Below are positions 58,593-64,000 of a stretch of 64,000 nt of DNA, in pieces (the first letter of the stretch is position 1; each line of letters opens with the position of its first letter). This DNA is from Piezodorus guildinii (lineage: Eukaryota; Arthropoda; Insecta; Hemiptera; Pentatomidae), in contig CM041297.1 in assembly GCA_023052935.1 (NCBI GenBank), positions 105,515,563 to 105,579,562 on the forward strand, written 5' to 3'. The notes beneath the pieces are model-generated. The model saw only the letters and a program-made list of their open reading frames with translations. It made no database searches and had not been told where the DNA came from. A program made the position numbers and the translations under genes.

Positions 58593-59489
58593 TGGAATTA
58601 CTGAAGTTGACATTGTAGGGTGATAGCACTAATATAAAAATAAAAAAAAATGGCTTAAATAAGAAATTATTTATTCATAAGTGCGCTGAAGATACGGTTA
58701 AAGTATTAAGGCATCGTAGAAAGGAGGATGACATAAACCTTATCTTAAATGTCAAAAATTTATTATTTTCGATTTTTTTTAGAACCTCTAATACAGTGGT
58801 AAATAAAAATTAAAAAAAAAAAAAGATCAGAACCTATATTCAAGAGTGATGTTTTAATCAAAACAAAGAGAAAAAAAAACTAGAAATTGCAAAGATTTAC
58901 AACTTCACTGAAAAAAATGTCGAATATTTAAATTGAAAAAAAAAAGTGAAATATCCTAAAGGTATTTTTCTCACACCGATTTAATTTACCTGCAATTTCA
59001 TCGGTCCTCTGACTCAATTAAGGTGGAATGCACAGATGAAAAAAGAATCAACATATACTGACTTCCCGCTTTGATTAAAATCCGGTCAAATCTAGTTACA
59101 GAGGTAATAGAGATCAGACTTTATTTACACTGTATTTACGAAGAAACAAGAGTAGATTAAAATTATGAATCAAAAATACATAACCATCTAAAAGGACGCT
59201 ATGCGTATGAGTCTTTTTTGATGGTTATGTGTTTTCTTTGCTAAAATTTACCATCGGTATAAGGAACTCTGAATTATACCTGCTCATCAACTGGTGAGGG
59301 AAAAGCAAGACTCATGAAATCTCAGAGATTATAATGTTTCTCTCTCCACCGAAAAGCAGGGGTTGATAGTGAAAGCTAAATAAGAGAGATTGCACAACAA
59401 TGAATTGAGTAAGAATAATCATGTATTTACTCTTATCCATTCCATTATTTTATTGTATTATACTGTTGTAATTTTTTTTCCAATAAATT
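58593..59489. other. No gene seen
   Basis: AT-rich; no repeat or ORF of note. Confidence 0.35.
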
Positions 59490-60340
59490 TTTAAAAAATC
59501 TGGTACGGGTAACACACGACTTTCACTTACCTTGACAGTTAAAATTAATTTAAAAACTATTAAATATACTTCAATTTAAAATAAAAAGTTGATTTTAATA
59601 AAACGTGTATTTATTTTCTTTGGAAACATATGGTTTATTCCCTATTCGTCACTTTATATTACCTTTTACAACTTTGTGAATCGGATACTGCTTTTTATTA
59701 AATCTTTCTCTTTCCAGCGGTATATTATTCGTCTACATTATTGTTCTTATTGTCAAAAAACCAAAAACTGTATACAAAATAGTTTTGGTTTTTTATCCAT
59801 AAGTTGGTCATCAAATTCGTCCAACTTGTATAGTTAGCCGTCCTTCATCAATGTAATTAAGATGATATGGTTAATCTTTTGGAATATACAAAATTAAAGG
59901 TTGTTTAGAACAAGAAAATATAAAATATCGGCATTTAAGCCCTGTCAAACTATTTCAACCAGAATAAAACCTAAATGATATTAAAGTCCATTAAATTTTA
60001 AAAGAATGTAGCGAGTGTAATCAAAATCGTTTCTGAGAAAATCGTAAAAAGGTGCAAAATGCATGGTATAAAGTGGCTATTGTGGTCAGCCGATTTTGAT
60101 GAAAAAGTTGTAGTAACATCTCAGGCGTACAGTTTTATTACATATGAAATTTCATTTTTGTGCGACTTTTCGTTTTTGCGCTAGACTTAGCACACACGGA
60201 CCTTTTTTCGGTACTTGGTCATTTGGACTCAGAGGACCCTAATACATCTATTTCCGTTGAAAACTGGAATTAGAAAATTTTCACGATCGCAATGGTTTTC
60301 TTTATTACATATTTCATACATAGGTAAGTGAAAGTAAAAA
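59490..60340 (-). mobile_element. Family A copy 14, full length
   Basis: In reverse 'aaatctggtacgggtaacac' to 'catacataggtaagtgaaagt'. All blocks present; somewhat more diverged than the 53-kb copy. Confidence 0.9.
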
Positions 60341-61165
60341 TAGTTGGGAAAAAGGAATATTTAGAGTTTTCTCTGTCTTATACAGACAGCCTCTATTCGA
60401 TAAACACTAAAAAAGAGCTTCAGCTGTCTTCACACTTCTTTTCATTTTATTGAGCGTATTCCAATGCACTTTTTTATCCGTTGATGAAAATGCTTTCTCA
60501 AATCCTCCCAAGTCGGCATCTCGAAGATATAATATTGGATTTTATAAACGGAATATCATCCCGAAGAAATCCCCGGACTTGAGAGTCCTGAAGCGTATAC
60601 GTGAGACTGATACGTCGGCGGAGGCACTTTAAAAAGTTAGATAAGGTGACGAATGCCTTTGAAATCCTCGAGATGGGATGTGGGATGAAACTTGCCGCAT
60701 CACTCACTCTCTTCTCTCTCCTCCCTCCCTTCAGGGTTTTTCAACTCCCTCCCTCCATCTTTATCATTGATAAGGTTCTTAGGCATTTTTCTTTTGTTTC
60801 TTTTAGGAAATCCTTCTGTATTTGTCTTGTGGGAGTTTACTTTAGTAATTTGTTCTCTATGTTTTTTTCTCTCTCTCTCTCTAAAACATTCTTCGCGTTA
60901 ATGGATACTATCACGAGAATCCTAAATTGATATCATATAGCCTAGGTTCATGTGGGTAAAACTAAAATTAATTTAAAATATAGAAATAAAGGAATACATT
61001 TAACCCAGGAGAATACTTTTACATGAATTAAAAACCCTAGGTACGAAAAGATATTTAAAAAAAAAAAAAAAAGTGTAAATAAAGACCACGACGAACTGGG
61101 AACCACACATGAGAAAATCACCAATAAAATAAGGTTATAGAAATAAAAATATTGTTATTTAAGGA
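60341..61165. other. No gene; GC-richer patch 60440-60720
   Basis: Overlapping 60-109 codon frames on both strands (60450-60930) have no recognised domain. CT-rich tracts follow. Possibly single-copy host DNA. Confidence 0.3.
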
Positions 61166-61169
61166 GAAA

Positions 61170-61725
61170 AAAATTGTTTTCCTTCTCTTTTGACTCTACC
61201 CCAGAGGGTCATGATTACGTGATGATGGTAAATGATTTGAAAATTACACTCCATTGTAATAGTTTGTTTCTTTTAGGAATTTGGACAGTTTCACTGCTGT
61301 CTTTTCTTAATCTTATAAAATTTCAATTACATTTTCTGATAAATTTAATTTTCGCCGACTTGGTTCAACTAGGGGTTACTCTAATAGCACTGTTTGGACT
61401 GTTTGTAACATGTTGTTACAATGTTTACATGTTGGAGCCTCCAGACCCCAGAAGAGGTTGCCATGGATGGATTGACAGGGACCTATTCGAAGTCGGTATA
61501 ATATCGTTTCCTCCCTCCTAGATTATCTTCTAGTCTTATCTAGTAATCCAGTATTTTCAATCTTGTTTGATTTCAAACAACTTTGATTGGATCACGGTTC
61601 ACTCTCTCTTCCAGTTCGGAAAGATAATTGACTTTAGTTAGCTTATCCAGTCTTCCATAGTGATTTCTGTTAGCACCGTAACTCTGGTCTCCCTTCAAAA
61701 GGATAATATTTTTTTTTTAATGGAT
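61170..61725 (-). mobile_element. I-like retrotransposon 3' fragment, uninterrupted
   Basis: Collinear with 11790-13200 minus its family A insert: 'ccccagagggt', 'ccattgtaatag', 'ggaatttggacagttt', 'taacatgttgttacaatgtt', 'gcctccagac', 'ttgatttcaaacaactttga'. The C-terminal frame is broken. It serves as the empty site for the family A insertion at 11.87 kb. Confidence 0.75.
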
Positions 61726-62296
61726 GTGATAGCACTTACATATGTATGGTATAAACAAAATACTAGAAATAAAATTTAAGAAAACACAAACTAGATATGG
61801 AACAATAGGGCGTTAAAGTAACTATTAAGACGATTGAGTAACTGTCGGTAGTTTCATGTTTTAGTTATAAAGAAAAATTATATAAGAAACTCATCATTAA
61901 CATTAAACAGATAATTTATGAGTGTAGTTGACATTTTTAATATATGGAACGGTATATATCAGTAGGCGGAGACTATAATCCTTGACTAGCTAGGTATTAT
62001 GCATCACTATATATATTTAGGCTTGCTTGGATTTGTAAATCGGTCTTAGCCTATTTCGATATAAGTAATAGCCTATATACCTGTATCTTTATATGGCAGT
62101 ATATCTCCCTCTTTTCTTTATTTAAGATTGTCTTAAATTTAAAATTGTCTAAAATGCTTTGTAACAATTGCCGATCCAATAATTAACTTAATACACAAAG
62201 GTTCTTCCAGGCCCAAATTCATACAAACATAGTAGTAAAAATAAATTTTTAAAATAAGAATCATTATCTCAGAATGTCCTTTGATTTTTTTTTTCA
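61726..62296. other. AT-rich, no gene seen
   Basis: No feature recognised. Confidence 0.35.
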
Positions 62297-62569
62297 GTCC
62301 TTGCAGGACCTGGGGCCTCGCGGTGGAATCTCCTGGGAGATTACACTCGCGTTTCTCGATACAATTTGTAGGGTAGGTTCATCACTCCCTACGCCTAATT
62401 TTGTGAGTGGCCACCATTTGGCTGACGGGTCTCACATACCCGGGGGAGAGGCTACGAGTGAATCCCCATTAAATTACATCCATATAAAAGCCCCGGCGGG
62501 ACTAGGATTCGAACTCAGAACTTCAGCATGAGAGACTAGCGCGCTAGATACACAGCCATGGACTCCCCT
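62297..62569 (-). repeat. SINE D copy 4
   Basis: Minus-strand tRNA-like head with B box (gagttcgaatcct) and 'ctagcgcgctagtctctcat', then a body nearly identical to copy 2 ('gtatgtgagacccgtcagcc', 'aggagattccaccgcgaggc'). Confidence 0.85.
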
Positions 62570-63177
62570 TTGAATTCTTTACTTACCCTAATAAATTAGA
62601 ACATGCAGTTTTTTTTTCTATAAAAATAAAAAAAAGGTATTACTTTTTGTTTTATAACGTTTGAAAATTAATAATAATCTGAAAATAATATTATCAGGCT
62701 TAAAATGTTATTATACTTTAACCTTAAGCATGACACAACAACCTTCATTTTTTTTTCTTTCACTTTTTTGTAATAGATATTGAAAATAATTTCTTATTTT
62801 AGCCGAGGGGAGAGGGGAGAGGAACGAATCTAGACAAACCCAGCCACTATAAAGTGGTTAACCAAAAAATCAGGCGGCTGAGTTTAATCTCGGCCTAATT
62901 ACTTCATTACTGGCCTAGAAACAGTACTAATCTCAATATGAACTGAAGACACTTCATGGTTTTAAATAAAAGAAAATAATCCTTTTTTATATAATTATTT
63001 GAAATTTAATGAACTTCATTCGTTGAATAAAATTTTTACTGTTGTAGCCGATTGGTGTGGGTTGCCTCCACTAGGTTGACTAGGGAGAAAGAATATAGTT
63101 CAGAATATCTTGGGCTATGTATCTCTCGATGTTGACATTTTTTTCGTCGCTCATCAATTTCTGTAAGTAATTGTTTG
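62570..63177. other. Mostly unassigned; SINE E scrap 62840-62965
   Basis: 62840-62965 shares 'actataaagtggttaacc', 'ctcggcctaatta', 'cagtactaatctc' and 'gacacttcatggtttt' with SINE E (plus). Otherwise nothing recognised. Confidence 0.4.
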
Positions 63178-63458
63178 TTTATTTATTTAACGTCACTTTA
63201 TGCTACTAAGGCTAATCGAACGATGCTACAGTAGGAGTCCTCAATTTTGCCTATCCAGGTTTTATTAGGATAAGGATTTTTAACGAGTACCTGACATCGC
63301 ACAGGCTTGGGACCACCTTTTAACTTCCCCTCCAAAGGATGGCATAACTAAGGATTTTTACTCCTATAAAAAAATCCTAGGACCACCTGCGGGTTTGAAC
63401 CCGTGACCTTTGGCATAGGAGGCTGTTATGCTAGCCACCCAGCTACAAGTGATCCCTC
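63178..63458 (-). repeat. SINE C copy 5
   Basis: Minus-strand SINE C with a good B box (gggtttgaaccc on the plus side), 'gtaggagtcctcaattttgc', 'gagtacctgacatcgcacag' and 'tgggaccacctttta'. The tRNA-like head is at the right end ('gctagccacccagctaca'). Confidence 0.85.
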
Positions 63459-64000
63459 TGTAAGTATTACAAACGCTTTCTATAAGTAAAAGTATATATT
63501 ATTTGCGTAACTTCAAATAGTTATATAAACTTACATAGCTGATTGGCGGGTCATGGGTTCGAGACTGCGGATCGATAAGTGATTAGAAGCGAGGTTCCGA
63601 GGGAGGTTTTGGCTCGGTTCCGAGTTACATGTCCCTTGAATTAGCACAGACCCGGCCAACTCTTCCGCCCTTCCACTGTCAACAGCTTGTCTCTCTAATG
63701 TCTTCTCCTGGTTTCATCACAATCCTCTTCGCTCCATACTCCACCACCTTGTGCAAACGCTTAGATTAATAGCTTAAGGATCATTGTAGCGGCTAAAGGA
63801 GAGCAGAACACTTCAGTATCTGTTACAGTGTTTAAATCTGAGTACTATGATATAAAATTTAATATTCTGATAAATAGTCTCTTTGTTTAACTAAATAATT
63901 TTGAATATTTAGACGTTTATAGTGAGAGGTATAGAAGACCAGGTTTGCACCATGAGAAATAGAGAGTGCCCTATTGATGTCTAGTCCTTTACGGGAGCGG
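63459..64000. other. No gene; possible tRNA-like scrap at 63535-63575
   Basis: 'gcgggtcatgggttcgagac' resembles a B-box region but no A box or stems support a tRNA. The rest is unassigned host-like sequence. Confidence 0.3.

Noticed and set aside
60450..60930. Overlapping 60-109 codon ORFs on both strands
   Set aside because: No recognisable domain, no consistent splice signals, and both strands open at once in a GC-richer patch.
61174..61521. 115-codon plus-strand ORF
   Set aside because: Antisense to the I-like fragment at 61170-61725; the coding relationship is on the minus strand.

Overview
The window looks like a gene-poor, AT-rich stretch of an arthropod nuclear genome, most likely an insect. 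The evidence is the transposon mix: Jockey-, CR1-, I- and RTE-type non-LTR retrotransposons, two mariner families, a TTAA-flanked piggyBac-like MITE and several tRNA-derived SINE families. There are also long (TA)n tracts and no bacterial-type genes. The species cannot be fixed from the sequence. No complete host gene was recognised. One 71-nt minus-strand candidate exon (36882-36952), with good splice sites and an open GC-rich frame, and one weaker plus-strand candidate (11502-11628) are the only possible host coding pieces.

The dominant component is an unnamed family of about 0.9 kb, called family A here. It has at least 14 full or broken copies spread from 3.3 to 60.3 kb, on both strands. 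Each full copy starts T-rich plus ACTTTCACTTAC, directly followed by a small TA-rich hairpin, and ends GTAAGTGAAAGT plus a conserved CGTGTGTTGCCCGCACCAGAT tail. The layout (subterminal inverted repeats, hairpin beside one end, insertion in a T-run without a clear target duplication) resembles DINE-1/HINE elements, the non-autonomous relatives of Helentrons. One copy at 11.86-12.77 kb sits in an I-like retrotransposon whose uninterrupted relative lies at 61.2-61.7 kb, which gives an internal empty-site control.

Layout. 0-8 kb: palindromic MITE B, diffuse repeat J, a CR1-like tail, family A with a Jockey tail inside it. 8-14 kb: family A, SINE E remnants, a foldback element with hammerhead-like motifs, the I-like element with nested family A, an RTE remnant. 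14-19.1 kb: SINEs, two related foldback repeats, a TA-microsatellite block with a perfect 52-bp inverted repeat, and a 900-bp mariner with identical ends but a broken transposase. 19-27.2 kb: a SINE cluster, two head-to-head MITE B copies, family A, the piggyBac-like MITE. 27.7-29.6 kb: a CR1-like element with an intact 5'-truncated reverse transcriptase frame. 30.6-38.8 kb: family A copies carrying a 4.57-kb structurally complete Jockey element (intact ORF1 and ORF2, 13-bp target duplication) and an RTE 3' end, then the candidate exon, another family A copy, and a Jockey tail containing a SINE with a 12-bp target duplication. 39-50.9 kb: Jockey fragments, two copies of a second mariner family (one nested in a Jockey fragment), repeat R, a decayed piggyBac-like copy. 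52-64 kb: three long family A copies, a Jockey/RTE composite, an I-like fragment and SINEs.

Only the Jockey element at 31515-36083 looks potentially functional. It could supply endonuclease and reverse transcriptase to its own RNA and perhaps to SINEs. The other mobile pieces are truncated, frameshifted or non-autonomous. Several small GC-richer islands (4.64-5.11, 36.86-37.2, 39.05-39.44, 40.84-41.23, 54.78-55.14, 60.44-60.72 kb) stand out as likely single-copy host sequence.
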